Origin: a virus
Virus record (IMG/VR): IMGVR_UViG_3300029448_000243
Location: 2,244-30,849 of that record
Length of the DNA: 28,606 bases
Strand: one strand, 5' to 3'
This document shows positions 9,047 to 17,590 of this stretch, in pieces. Each line of letters opens with the position of its first letter. The stretch's first letter is position 1. A program made the translations under genes and the position numbers. The notes below the pieces were generated by a model. It ran no database searches, was not told the origin of the DNA, and saw nothing but the letters and a program-made list of their open reading frames with translations.

Positions 9047-10153
9047 CTATTTAGATAGTGCTACTGTTCCGTTAGTTCCTACGATTGATGATTCTGCTAC
9101 TGCATAAAATAAATATTTTACATCTTCAGAGTTATATCGTGCATCATTTGCTTGGAATCTAAACCCTGTTGCAAAGAAATCACAAGTACCATTAGCAGAA
9201 CTTTCTGCCAAGTCATCATTATAAGATAATCTTTGTTGTCTAGGATTGCCACCTGTTCCAGCAGAGCCATCTTTTTCTATAGTGCTACGAGCTACATCTT
9301 GGTTATGCCAAGTTTCGTTTCCATCTTGTCTTTTAACTAAAATATATCTTGGTCTAAATCCACAGTAAACTACATTACCTCTTGTTGCTTGACCATTTCC
9401 AATATAGATACCCATTTTGCTAAACCCTTGAACTTCTGACCAACAGTATGCAACATAGTTTTCTGAACTTGCATTGACTCTATGGTCTGTGCCTATAGAA
9501 AATACACTTGTTGTAGGTGCTGTATCATTCCAATAAGTAGCATCTTGTGTGCCTGATAGTGCATTTAATTCAAAGTAATCTGTTTCAGGGTCAGCTACTA
9601 TATTGGTATCTCCAAAATATACAGTCCAATTATCTCCAGCAGACCTATTTTTAACCCATATCATTTTAGGTTTAACACCTAACCCATGTCCAATTGTTGC
9701 AGCACTTCCTGTACCTGTGTAAGTTACAATAGAAAATCCAGCTGTAGTGTTTGCTTGTACTGTGCTAGTAATACTGCCTGAACTATTTGAACTTGTTGTA
9801 CCACCATTTGCTTTCCATAAATGAGTAGTAAAATATTCCCCTGATTTGTTTCCTATTGGGTCAGTAGACATTGTTGCAATAGTAAATCCATTTGTATCAA
9901 AAGAAGTTAAACTAGCATCAACAACTGATGCACCAGCATTATTATTTTCTGATTGAGCTGCTGATGTTTTAAGCCATCTTTTAATGCCACGACTAGAATC
10001 GTATAATCCCCAAGCATAAGCATCTGTTCTGCTTTTAGTTATAACCATATCAGGTTTAAATCCTATGCCTGTTATTGATTGAGCTGACCCACTGCCTGTG
10101 TAAACTTCTGTTGTAAAATGTAAACTTGGTTTTGCTACTGTTGTATATGCCAT
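9047..10153 (-). CDS. Putative tail fibre / receptor-binding protein (368 aa)
   Basis: Two diverged copies of a beta-rich module are visible: one near residues 12-60 (TEVYTGSGSAQSITGIGFKP followed by DMVITKSR) and one near residues 140-175 (IVTYTGTGSAATIGHGLG followed by KPKMIWVKNR). A third, partial copy may follow near residue 250 (GFRPRYILVKR). This 'TGTG..I.HGLG.KP..I.VK' pattern is common in marine phage fibre proteins; I believe it corresponds to the DUF7483 family but have not searched. GGAG precedes the ATG. The gene lies between a LamG/SPRY-type protein and the collar fibre, consistent with surface binding. Confidence 0.65.
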   Translation of the reverse strand: MAYTTVAKPSLHFTTEVYTGSGSAQSITGIGFKPDMVITKSRTDAYAWGLYDSSRGIKRWLKTSAAQSENNNAGASVVDASLTSFDTNGFTIATMSTDPIGNKSGEYFTTHLWKANGGTTSSNSSGSITSTVQANTTAGFSIVTYTGTGSAATIGHGLGVKPKMIWVKNRSAGDNWTVYFGDTNIVADPETDYFELNALSGTQDATYWNDTAPTTSVFSIGTDHRVNASSENYVAYCWSEVQGFSKMGIYIGNGQATRGNVVYCGFRPRYILVKRQDGNETWHNQDVARSTIEKDGSAGTGGNPRQQRLSYNDDLAESSANGTCDFFATGFRFQANDARYNSEDVKYLFYAVAESSIVGTNGTVALSK

Positions 10154-10164
10154 ATTATATTCTC

Positions 10165-11565
10165 CTATCCATAATCTTTAATATTTCTTGTGCAGATTGC
10201 ATAGAATCCAGCTGGTACATCATATTCAAACGTACCTTGCCCAGCATCATCTGCATTGCCACTTGCTACTGCTGTTGTTCCAAACCTACCCTCGCCAAAA
10301 TTACAGAACATATATTTATGACTTCCATCATCTGCTGCACTAGTTACACTTGTAACATTAACACCCCAGTAATCTCCATCTACTACAAAACTAATACCAG
10401 CATTAGCTCCTGTATTTGGTACTCCAGCGTTTGATGTTGCTGGAGCATTAAACCATGTGCCATTTTTACCGAGCCACCATTTACCATTATCTAAATCTAA
10501 TGCCACCATAATAATATCGTTTGCACTCGCTTGTGAACCATAGTTTACTGTACCACTATCTCCATCTGATATTATGTTTGGTGTGCTTGTCATTGGTTGA
10601 TAAGTCATTCCTTGATTGCCTAGATAAGCACCTGTTTCTTTGCCAACGATTGCACTTGCACCTGTGTTTTTCCATCTAATACTTGCAGCACTATTTGCTT
10701 TATAAACTCCAATCGTTGCTCCATCTGCTGTAGTTCTATCGGTTTCTACTTTAACTTCCCAATACCATTTGCCTTTCTTCATACATAAAGTACCATTTGC
10801 ACCAAGAGTGCTACCAGCATTTCTACCATATAAAGAAGTACCAGCGTGTTGCACATCTGTAGCTGTATTAGTTTGGTTAGAATCTAATGTGCAAAATAAA
10901 TTGCTAGGTGTTGATATAGATTGTTTTAAACTTCCGTTAACTGTATATGTATTAGTGTTGCCACTACTATCTGTACCTAATGCTCCACTATTTTCAAATT
11001 TTAAAAAGAAACCATTAGTTCCATAAGTTACAGAGGGTGTTAGCTTTGGTTTCCATTCTCCAGTTGTGCTATCTGTTTCTCCAAAGTCTGACGCAGCATA
11101 AGCAGTACCATCTATAAAATGAAAGTGAGCCATTTGTCCATCAAAATATTTAACTCCACCATCATTTCCTTTACCTATAGTATGCTCTACATTGCTATTA
11201 AAATAACCATCATGGTTTTGTGATGGGTAAGTAGCAGTAGCAAAAGAAGTTATTAGAGTTCCATTAACATAAATTTTAATTCGGTTTGTATCTGTTGCTT
11301 GAGTAGTATCTTGTGCTACAACAATATGATGCCAACTTGTTAAATCTGAAAACTTTCTATTAGTAATCATTAAAAAATCATAACTACTACCATTCCATGA
11401 CCTATAATGTAAAGTATTATCTGAATCGAATATAAAATATCCATTACCAGCGTTAGCAGTATATATCATACCATGACTTAACTGATTTCTTTTTACCCAT
11501 ACACTAAAAGTCATGGTTCTTCTGTTACTTGCACTTGGTGTTTTACTTAAATATGAATCTGCCAT
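10165..11565 (-). CDS. LamG and SPRY-like domain virion protein (466 aa)
   Basis: The first half has the look of a concanavalin-like laminin-G domain: TFSVWVKRNQ, SWHHIVVAQD, IKIYVNGTLI, then YFDGQMAHFHFIDG. The second half looks like a SPRY domain: GKWYWEVKVE, ANDIIMVALDLDNGKWWLGK, and the ending NFGEGRFG. The C-terminus (FEYDVPAGFYAICTRNI) recurs in marine phage fibre proteins. Both folds bind carbohydrate or protein surfaces, so host recognition or decoration of the tail is likely. The ATG overlaps the previous stop as TAATG. I am confident of the domain types but not of the exact role. Confidence 0.7.
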   Translation of the reverse strand: MADSYLSKTPSASNRRTMTFSVWVKRNQLSHGMIYTANAGNGYFIFDSDNTLHYRSWNGSSYDFLMITNRKFSDLTSWHHIVVAQDTTQATDTNRIKIYVNGTLITSFATATYPSQNHDGYFNSNVEHTIGKGNDGGVKYFDGQMAHFHFIDGTAYAASDFGETDSTTGEWKPKLTPSVTYGTNGFFLKFENSGALGTDSSGNTNTYTVNGSLKQSISTPSNLFCTLDSNQTNTATDVQHAGTSLYGRNAGSTLGANGTLCMKKGKWYWEVKVETDRTTADGATIGVYKANSAASIRWKNTGASAIVGKETGAYLGNQGMTYQPMTSTPNIISDGDSGTVNYGSQASANDIIMVALDLDNGKWWLGKNGTWFNAPATSNAGVPNTGANAGISFVVDGDYWGVNVTSVTSAADDGSHKYMFCNFGEGRFGTTAVASGNADDAGQGTFEYDVPAGFYAICTRNIKDYG

Positions 11566-13244
11566 TAGTTAAATTGTCCTGAGTTAGCCATGCCAACACT
11601 TATTGTTATACTGAAAGCCCTGTCTGCTGTTTGTGCTTCTGCATCTGTTGCTCGTAAAGTAAAGTTATAAGTTGTTTCACTTGTTGGACTAGGAGCTGTG
11701 CCTGTAATAGCACCAGTCGATGAGTTAAGCGTTAAATTCATGGTACTTGCAGGTGTGTCAGTATTGCTAGTTAGCACACTTGTCGTTTCACTAAAGGCTA
11801 CTGTTGAGTCTGATGAAGCATCTACATCTAAAGATACTGAATCTCCTGCTGCTACACTCCCAAGACTTCCAGCAGATGTAGACCATGTAGGTGCATCTGA
11901 TACTGTAAGTAATGCTGATGAACTACGAGCTGCTAAACCATCAGGATTTTCAACTCTAATAAAATATGTGCCATCTGTGCCAATCGTAAAGTTTGCTACA
12001 ACTGTGGTTACATTGGTAAATGAAACTGAGTTTGGAGTAAAGATTGCTCCTGTAGAACTTATAGCTTCTACATGACAACCATTTACAAAATTTGTTCCTG
12101 TCAAAGTTATTGAGGTAGCATCATTGGTAATTGCACTTGGTGATATCCCAGTTACAGTCGGGAAAGTAACTGTTGAAGATGTAGCTGCATAACTTGGCAA
12201 CCCACTATCTACTGTTAAAACTTGTCCTGTGCTACCAATTCCAAGTTTTGCAAGTGTACCTGAAGCAGAAGCATAAATTATATCTCCTGTAGTATAAGAT
12301 GTAATGTTTGTACCACCACTAGCAACAGCTAATGTTGCAGATAAACTTGCAGCAGAACCACTTGTATTTTGATTACCTGCTGTATTTACACCTGCTAAAT
12401 CAATGTTTGCTGTTCCATCAAAAGATACGCCACCAATATTTCGTGCAGTTGCCAAAGCTGTTGCAGTGGCTGCATTTCCTGTGGTAGAGCCTGATGTGCC
12501 TGAAGTATTACCTGTTACATTTCCTGTAATATTTCCTGCAAAAGTACCTGATAATACATCTGTAGCAGCATTAAAAGTTAATCCACTAGCTGTCTTTGGC
12601 CCTAGATCACCAGTTGCTGCCGTTGTAAATAAAGGAAAACAAGTAGTATCTGTTGATTCATCTGCAACTGTAATTGTAGTAGGCACATAATCAGATGCTG
12701 CTTTAGCATTTAATTGTGTTTGTATTGCTGATGTTACGCCATCTAAATAACCTGCTTCTGTAGAAGTTACTACTGACACACTAACATCACCACTGCCATC
12801 TGATACTAACAGTCTTGATGCTGTTAAATCTGCCATTTTAGAAAATGCTATTGCTGCACTTGTATTGACATCTGCATTGACTATCACACCTGTTCCGATA
12901 GCTGCTGTACCTGTAACATTTCCTGAACCATCAAAAGATGCTGAAGTCCATGTAACATCTCCAGTCATGCCTATTGTGCGACCTGTTGCTAGTGTTGTTG
13001 CAGTAGCAGCTAAAGTTGCGGCAGATGCTGTTCCTGTTACATTACCTGTTAAGTTTCCAATAAACCCACCACTACCTGTTATTGTTCCTGAAGAAGTAAT
13101 GCTTGTTGCAGTTAACTCAGGCATATTTGCTGCTATATTTGCTAAAGTAACTTTTAGGTTAGAACTAGACTGAATAATAGGAAATGTTGCACTACTAGTT
13201 GGTGTAGTAGTTGCTGTAAAATCTGAAATCTTTTTAGTTGCCAT
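11565..13244 (-). CDS. Tail fibre with shaft repeats, IPT/TIG and Ig-like domains (559 aa)
   Basis: The N-terminal 330 residues are low-complexity, rich in T, A, S and G, with repeated shaft motifs (GNLTGNVTGTA, GNITGNVTGNTSG, GTANIDLAGV, AVASGGTNITSYTTGDI) typical of trimeric fibres. Around residues 345-425 is an IPT/TIG-type Ig fold (VTGISPSAITNDATSITLTG, ending YFIRVENPDGL). A second Ig/cadherin-like domain follows (APTWSTSAGSL, INLTLNSSTGAITGTAP-type, TYNFTLRATDAEAQTADRAF). These domains usually mediate surface contact. The stop overlaps the start of the LamG gene; the start lies immediately after the stop of the small upstream gene. Confidence 0.7.
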   Translation of the reverse strand: MATKKISDFTATTTPTSSATFPIIQSSSNLKVTLANIAANMPELTATSITSSGTITGSGGFIGNLTGNVTGTASAATLAATATTLATGRTIGMTGDVTWTSASFDGSGNVTGTAAIGTGVIVNADVNTSAAIAFSKMADLTASRLLVSDGSGDVSVSVVTSTEAGYLDGVTSAIQTQLNAKAASDYVPTTITVADESTDTTCFPLFTTAATGDLGPKTASGLTFNAATDVLSGTFAGNITGNVTGNTSGTSGSTTGNAATATALATARNIGGVSFDGTANIDLAGVNTAGNQNTSGSAASLSATLAVASGGTNITSYTTGDIIYASASGTLAKLGIGSTGQVLTVDSGLPSYAATSSTVTFPTVTGISPSAITNDATSITLTGTNFVNGCHVEAISSTGAIFTPNSVSFTNVTTVVANFTIGTDGTYFIRVENPDGLAARSSSALLTVSDAPTWSTSAGSLGSVAAGDSVSLDVDASSDSTVAFSETTSVLTSNTDTPASTMNLTLNSSTGAITGTAPSPTSETTYNFTLRATDAEAQTADRAFSITISVGMANSGQFN

Positions 13245-13454
13245 TTATTGTATTGTCCAAGTTGTTGTAGATACTGCCGGTATATCTTGCCAATTTCCGG
13301 GTGCAATATCAGTTTTATCTTCTTGTTGTATTAATTCACTATCTTCCGTAGCTATTAAAAACAAATTATCTTCTGTTTCTATATAACCTTGTGCTGTTTC
13401 AGGTACATTTGTCCAAGAAGTAGCAGTTGTGCTTACAGCTACCCATGTAGTCAT
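13245..13454 (-). CDS. Small structural protein with W-rich ends (69 aa)
   Basis: A short acidic protein framed by two similar tryptophan-containing stretches (TTWVAVSTTATSWTNVPETA and NWQDIPAVSTTTWTI), with a middle of strand-like 'ETEDNLFLIATEDSELIQQED'. Small proteins of this kind are common between adaptor and fibre genes of podoviruses. Start and stop are coupled to the neighbours (TAATG upstream). Family not recognised; a neck or fibre-attachment role is inference from position. Confidence 0.55.
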   Translation of the reverse strand: MTTWVAVSTTATSWTNVPETAQGYIETEDNLFLIATEDSELIQQEDKTDIAPGNWQDIPAVSTTTWTIQ

Positions 13455-14080
13455 TAAGCTGCTCCGTAATCTATTCTAGTAGTTGGAGCTGTCCCTGAAT
13501 GTCTATCTCTTTCGTTTGTGTCTATTAAATCTTTTTTAGCCCTATCATATAAACTTGCCCATGTTTGTAATCTTTTATCGTTTTGTAAATAAGGTTCTGC
13601 TTCTACTAATGCTCCGTATAAATAAATGTCGGGGTGATATGTAAGCATATCGTTAGTAGTATTAGAATCAGAAAGAGGGGTAAAATACTTGTAATAAAGC
13701 ATTTCTATTTCATAAACGCCATCAGGAATTGGTCTTAATTGAAAATTATTGCCAATAATAGAATAAGCTTTAGGTTTTCCTGTTGAGCTTCCTCCTTTAA
13801 CTCTATCCATTATTTCGGGTGTTAAGTATTCTAAAGAAGTTTTTGGGTCTGTATTTAACTGTATATTACGCATTGATACATAATTATCAGGCAATGAATA
13901 ATATTCAGTATCAGCTATAGTATTAGCTGTTACTCTAGTTTCCATTCTTCTTATTTTAAAATCTCGTCTGTGCCTTGATTCTGTTAAAGCAATAAAATCA
14001 GGAATAACATCAGTTAAATCTTCTCTATCTAGCCAACCTGCTATTGTTGTTTTTAATTCTGCATATGTTGATATTGCCAT
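13454..14080 (-). CDS. Head-tail adaptor protein (208 aa)
   Basis: It begins MAISTYAELKTTIAGWLDREDLTDVIPDFIALTESR in overall layout (an N-terminal helical region followed by R-rich RRDFKIRRMETR), then a beta core (YYSLPDNYVSMRNIQL, EIEMLYYKYFTPLS), and a C-terminal helix bundle (YLYGALVEAEPYL, RAKKDLIDTNER). This matches the podovirus adaptor family that sits under the portal (SU10/T7 gp11-like). The length of about 200 residues also fits. It follows the capsid and minor head genes and precedes the fibres. Translation is coupled by a TAATG overlap with the gene before it. Confidence 0.7.
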   Translation of the reverse strand: MAISTYAELKTTIAGWLDREDLTDVIPDFIALTESRHRRDFKIRRMETRVTANTIADTEYYSLPDNYVSMRNIQLNTDPKTSLEYLTPEIMDRVKGGSSTGKPKAYSIIGNNFQLRPIPDGVYEIEMLYYKYFTPLSDSNTTNDMLTYHPDIYLYGALVEAEPYLQNDKRLQTWASLYDRAKKDLIDTNERDRHSGTAPTTRIDYGAA

Positions 14081-14379
14081 TATATTACTCTATTTGTTGT
14101 TTTTAAATATCTGTAATCAGGACTATTTAATAGTCTTTTTACTGCTTTTATATGATTTTTATTGTTGATATCAACCCCAAATTTATTCTTCCATTCATAA
14201 ACTACAGTCAATGGTATTCTAGCAGATAAACGAAATTCATCTTTACTGCTATGGTCATTATCCCGTAATCTTTGATTAGAGTCTATTAGGGGTTTGATAT
14301 CTTCTATATGCTCTATAGCAAACTCGCCTGTAGCATCGTGAAAATGAAAAATTTGATTTGTGTCAAGTTTTCTTTTCAT
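14080..14379 (-). CDS. Small head-neck region protein (99 aa)
   Basis: A soluble, charged protein (FHFHDATGEFAIEHIEDIKP at the start, a basic helix NKNHIKAVKRLLNSPDYRYLK at the end). The type is common between capsid and adaptor genes of phages. It is coupled on both sides by TAATG overlaps. Possible roles are a head-completion or assembly protein; I cannot assign one. Confidence 0.5.
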   Translation of the reverse strand: MKRKLDTNQIFHFHDATGEFAIEHIEDIKPLIDSNQRLRDNDHSSKDEFRLSARIPLTVVYEWKNKFGVDINNKNHIKAVKRLLNSPDYRYLKTTNRVI

Positions 14380-14666
14380 TATTCACTAAGCTCCTGAACA
14401 TAAACAGTAGGAGTTCCACTACCATGTATAGTTGCCATTTTCATGCCACCATCTATTTTGAATATAATAGATTCGTCTCCTGCCATGTATATAGAGGTAG
14501 CAGCTACTGCCGTAGGATTTGCTCCAAACTCAATAAATACAGGGCCAGTAGTTGTTACTCTTACATATTCAATGTTAGCATTAAAAGCAGACGTTTGTGC
14601 TGAAGTTCCACTTGTTGTTCTTGTGTGATTTGCTATAACTCTGTAACCACCTAGCCAATTTGCCAT
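14379..14666 (-). CDS. Beta-rich putative virion protein (95 aa)
   Basis: The sequence is almost all predicted strand and loop (GGYRVIANHTRTTSGTSAQT, EYVRVTTTGPVFIEFGANP, TVYVQELS), with few charged residues. Small beta proteins next to the capsid gene are often decoration or head-fibre proteins. A clear AGGAG precedes the ATG, which lies two bases beyond the previous stop. No family recognised. Confidence 0.55.
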   Translation of the reverse strand: MANWLGGYRVIANHTRTTSGTSAQTSAFNANIEYVRVTTTGPVFIEFGANPTAVAATSIYMAGDESIIFKIDGGMKMATIHGSGTPTVYVQELSE

Positions 14667-14668
14667 TT

Positions 14669-15016
14669 TTATCTCCTAATCCAAAATGTTATTTCTGCTA
14701 GTACAGCGTTTGAAGATGCACCAGTAGTAATCATTTCAATAGTATCACCTTCTTCAACACGATTAAGTGCTGTAGGCTCAGATGAAAAAGTAGTCCCATT
14801 TACTGAGCTGGTGTGTGTAAATGAAATACCACCACCAGTTATTGCAACGCCACCTATTTCGAAAGATAGTACGGCAGGTGCTGTAGCAATAGTTCCTCTA
14901 CCCATAGCTGTAATTTTTATAATTCTTCCTCCATCAGGAACAACTACAAAAGAACTAGCAGCAGCAGATAAATTTGCTATTTCGCCTTTTAAAAAATAAT
15001 CATTTAATGTTCTCAT
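14669..15016 (-). CDS. Putative capsid decoration-like protein (115 aa)
   Basis: A short N-terminal helix (RTLNDYFLKGEIANLSAAAS) is followed by a beta-sandwich-like sequence (SFVVVPDGGRIIKITAMG, VLSFEIGGVAITGGGISF, VLAEITFWIRR). The gene is the first after the capsid gene, separated by a 125-base gap that holds a GC-rich hairpin. This position and fold fit a capsid decoration or cement protein. GGAG precedes the ATG. The assignment is an inference. Confidence 0.5.
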   Translation of the reverse strand: MRTLNDYFLKGEIANLSAAASSFVVVPDGGRIIKITAMGRGTIATAPAVLSFEIGGVAITGGGISFTHTSSVNGTTFSSEPTALNRVEEGDTIEMITTGASSNAVLAEITFWIRR

Positions 15017-15091
15017 TAAATTTCTCCAATATTAATAACCCTCGTTCCGAAGCGATACCTTCTTCAAGGTCATTATTAAATGTATCTAGGT

Positions 15092-15125
15092 GGGGGAGTG
15101 AAACAAGGAGTGCAACTACTCCCCC
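15092..15125 (-). other. GC-rich hairpin between capsid and decoration-like gene
   Basis: GGGGGAGT and ACTCCCCC form a perfect 8-bp stem around an 18-base loop in the 125-base gap after the capsid stop. It stands out in such AT-rich DNA. No U-run follows on either strand, so it is not a classical intrinsic terminator. It could be a partial terminator, an RNA-processing site or a mRNA stabiliser at the 3' end of capsid mRNA. Confidence 0.55.
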
Positions 15126-15141
15126 TGACATAATAATTAAA

Positions 15142-16083
15142 TTATGAAGTTGTTAAGTCAGCTATTGTTGAGTTAGCTGCTTCATTTTTTGCAACTAAAG
15201 TCCATTCTGTTAAGAGTAGTCTTTTCATTGCATCTCCAGTTTTTGCTAGTTCCATAGTTTGGAAAGGTCTTAAATATGCTGTAGAAAACATTTCTGTATC
15301 AGCAATTAAGGCACTTCTTCCACTACCTCTTAGAACTCTATCAGCTACTACTCTAACTTCACCGAAGTCTGAAACATAAACATCAATAGTAGCAACTAAG
15401 CTTCTATCTTCTGCCATGTCCATTCTTGTTGAGTTACCAGTAAAACCTGATACTTTTTGTTTGTTAAAAGAACCAACAATAAGCATATCTGGATTTCCAC
15501 CAGCATCATAACAAGCTTTTAGTTCGCCTTTTAGCAATGATTCAGTTAAAACTCTTTGAGTTCCGTCAGTAACAGAACCTGATGAGTTTGAGCCACCTGA
15601 ACCATATGCGTTGTTTGTTGTTGTCCAAGATTCAAAACCTCTTGAGGTACGAGCCGAAGCTGCGTTACCTGAACCTGCACCTGCTGCAACTTTACCAGTC
15701 ATGGCAAGTTCCATATCACGTTTAAGTTCTTTACCTGCTTTTGCTACTTGGTATGCTAACTCAGAGTTAACACCTGCGTGAACAACTGCTTCTTGTGTTC
15801 CTGAAACCATAACTGGTTTGTAAGAAATTTGAGTATAATTTAATACTCTTGAAGTAGCTGACATTGCAGCACTTGGTGAATCTTCACCTTCGCCTTGTGC
15901 GTTAGCTGCTGCTGCTGCTAACGAGTCTGTTTGCCATTCATGTTTAGTAAACGTAGCTGTGCCAGTTCCGATTGCTGACATGAACGGAGTATCTGTAGGA
16001 GTAATATTGTAGATTATATTTGCTAAATCTTCTCTATTACCCGTTACATCATACGTTTCAAATGTGTTTGTTAATTGTCCCAT
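15142..16083 (-). CDS. Major capsid protein, SU10-type (313 aa)
   Basis: The start reads as in the SU10/DUF5309 capsid family: TNTFETYDVTGNREDLANII, then the conserved-looking ITPTDTPFMSAIG, HEWQTDSLAAAAANA, and ISYKPVMVSGTQEAVVHAGV. This family has an HK97 fold and forms the icosahedral shell. The C-terminus (ALIADTEMFSTAYLRPFQTM, KRLLLTEWTLVAKNEAAN) is also typical. The scaffold gene lies directly upstream. AGGTG precedes the ATG. A possible extra promoter just upstream (16108-16116) may give the high capsid level. Family assignment is from recalled motifs and I regard it as secure. Confidence 0.85.
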   Translation of the reverse strand: MGQLTNTFETYDVTGNREDLANIIYNITPTDTPFMSAIGTGTATFTKHEWQTDSLAAAAANAQGEGEDSPSAAMSATSRVLNYTQISYKPVMVSGTQEAVVHAGVNSELAYQVAKAGKELKRDMELAMTGKVAAGAGSGNAASARTSRGFESWTTTNNAYGSGGSNSSGSVTDGTQRVLTESLLKGELKACYDAGGNPDMLIVGSFNKQKVSGFTGNSTRMDMAEDRSLVATIDVYVSDFGEVRVVADRVLRGSGRSALIADTEMFSTAYLRPFQTMELAKTGDAMKRLLLTEWTLVAKNEAANSTIADLTTS

Positions 16084-16107
16084 TTTATTACACCTATGGT
16101 AAAAGTT

Positions 16108-16116
16108 AGTATATCA
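16108..16116 (-). promoter_or_regulatory. Possible extended -10 promoter for capsid gene
   Basis: On the minus strand the gap between scaffold and capsid reads TGATATACT, an extended -10 (TGn plus TATACT), with no good -35. The transcript would start about 18 bases before the capsid ATG. The same TGA-TAT pattern appears at the early promoters, but no GTTAAC palindrome is nearby. Confidence 0.35.
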
Positions 16117-16120
16117 AGAG

Positions 16121-17146
16121 TTATGAGAAAAAAGATTCAAGAAGCTTTGCAGCGTCTTTGACGTTCCCTGTTCTCTTTGCTCTTGCTCTTAGTGCCTTAA
16201 CTTTATCACTTGCAACTTCAGACTTAGAAGTACCTGAACCCGGTTTTTGTACTTTTGGAACAACTTTAGTTTTCTTTTTAGAAATTTTAGCTTTTAATAA
16301 ATTTTCATAAAGCATAGCTTTGTGTAAAACCTCTACACTTCTAGCGTCTATTAAAGTATTTAATTCTTGTTCAGTAAAACCTTTTGTTACTGCATAATTT
16401 TTAACAGCTTGTTTTACTTGACTACCTTTCTCAGGGTCTCCCCATTCAGGCAATCTTTGAATTAAATCATCATAATTGACTTTTTTAGCTTCTTCAAATT
16501 GTCTTAATTGCTCTTGTTGTTGTTTTTGTACTACTTGTTCTTGTTCTTCTTTTAAAAGTCTCCTATTTTCTTGGAGTTCTCGGTAAGTATCTCGCTTTGC
16601 CATATAATCCATAGGGTCATCTTCCTTGAGTTTGTTCCAGTCAGTATTTGCAAACTCTTTTAATTTAGTGTCTGCTTGACTGTTAAATTGCTCTAGTTGT
16701 GATAAGTAACGCTGTCTTTCCTGTTGAGTCGCAGCTAATTCATCATCAGCTTTTTTGCGTTGCTCTGCCAATACTTGACTTTTTCGTGTGTAATCAGCTT
16801 GTCTACTATAACCATTCTGTAATTCTTCGAGAGTAACCTGCTTATCTTGACCATCTACTTTAATAGTGTATAAATTAGGTGTCTCGTCCTCTACTTCCTG
16901 TTCATCGTCAACTAAATCTTCAGGAGACAACTCGTTAGGGTCGCCTTCTTCTGTTTCAACTGATTCGGACTCCATGTCCTGTTCAGAAGTCATTTCCTCG
17001 ACTTCTTCTTGCATTTCTTCCTCTACAGGTTGTTCCGTTGCCGGAGACTGTAATTGAGCCATCAATGCTTCCTGTGCTGATTTTACATCAGTTACTGGAA
17101 TTCCTTTATTTTTGCTTTCTAATACAGGTATATCATCTTTAGCCAT
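16121..17146 (-). CDS. Capsid scaffolding protein (341 aa)
   Basis: A very acidic first 90 residues (EEEMQEEVEEMTSEQDMES), then a conserved-looking YTIKVDGQDKQVTLEELQNG and YSRQADYTRKSQVLAEQRKK, then long coiled coil rich in Q, E, K and R (roughly residues 125-225), and a basic C-terminus (KAKISKKKTKVVPK, KVKALRARAKRTGNV) that would bind the capsid protein. This layout and the position between portal and capsid define a podovirus scaffold, which guides shell assembly and then leaves. The ATG shares one base with the previous stop (TAATG). Confidence 0.8.
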   Translation of the reverse strand: MAKDDIPVLESKNKGIPVTDVKSAQEALMAQLQSPATEQPVEEEMQEEVEEMTSEQDMESESVETEEGDPNELSPEDLVDDEQEVEDETPNLYTIKVDGQDKQVTLEELQNGYSRQADYTRKSQVLAEQRKKADDELAATQQERQRYLSQLEQFNSQADTKLKEFANTDWNKLKEDDPMDYMAKRDTYRELQENRRLLKEEQEQVVQKQQQEQLRQFEEAKKVNYDDLIQRLPEWGDPEKGSQVKQAVKNYAVTKGFTEQELNTLIDARSVEVLHKAMLYENLLKAKISKKKTKVVPKVQKPGSGTSKSEVASDKVKALRARAKRTGNVKDAAKLLESFFS

Positions 17147-17403
17147 TATTTAGCTCCTTGTTTATTTTCTTGTTCTAATATAACTCCATTTTCGATGGTA
17201 TTTATTAAAACTTGTTTAAATTTTAAAGCTGCAATTTGTTGATGATAAAGCGTTTCTCTTGCTTTACTATCTGAAGCTTCTGTAGAAATCCAATTTTGAT
17301 ATCCGTCATTCAATATATTATTGAGTGCATTTGATACTATTGGATTTTCTAAAAGTTCTTTTGCTCTTTGTCCTTCCTGTATTTGCTTGTCTTTATCTAC
17401 CAT
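17146..17403 (-). CDS. Small helical protein between portal and scaffold (85 aa)
   Basis: Helical and polar, with the pattern 'QEGQRAKELLENPIVSNALNNI' at the start and 'QQIAALKFKQVLINTIENG' at the end. Proteins of this size and pattern lie beside the scaffold in many podoviruses and siphoviruses; their role is unknown. A GGAG site precedes the ATG. It overlaps the end of the HTH-like gene by 11 bases and is coupled to the scaffold by TAATG. Confidence 0.6.
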   Translation of the reverse strand: MVDKDKQIQEGQRAKELLENPIVSNALNNILNDGYQNWISTEASDSKARETLYHQQIAALKFKQVLINTIENGVILEQENKQGAK

Positions 17404-17590
17404 TTTCTGCTCCTATTTGGTTGATTCTATCCACTAAATAAGTGGGTATAGTTTTTCTCCCAGCGAGATACCCTCGAATATCATTCGGACTGATTGATGT
17501 TTTCAAGTGTAACTCATTTACTGAAATGCGATATTTCAACATAAGTTGTTGTAAATCTGTGTTTGTAAATTTTGATTTATCTTTTATCAA
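17393..17590 (-). CDS. Small HTH-like protein with TTG start (65 aa)
   Basis: Residues 12-55 read like a Cro/C1-type helix-turn-helix: LQQLMLKYRISVNELHLKTS, then ISPNDIRGYLAGRKTIPTYLVDRI. The start is a TTG that overlaps the stop of the upstream basic gene as TTGA, so it depends on translational coupling. No clear Shine-Dalgarno site is present. Its place inside the late operon is odd for a repressor. It may bind DNA during packaging or tune late expression, or it may be a divergent relic. The HTH call is from pattern only. Confidence 0.5.
   Translation of the reverse strand: MIKDKSKFTNTDLQQLMLKYRISVNELHLKTSISPNDIRGYLAGRKTIPTYLVDRINQIGAENGR

Noticed and set aside
12403-13173. Long plus-strand frames opposite the large fibre gene
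   Set aside because: Valine- and proline-rich translations are the expected complement of T-, A- and G-rich fibre repeats; no start signals.
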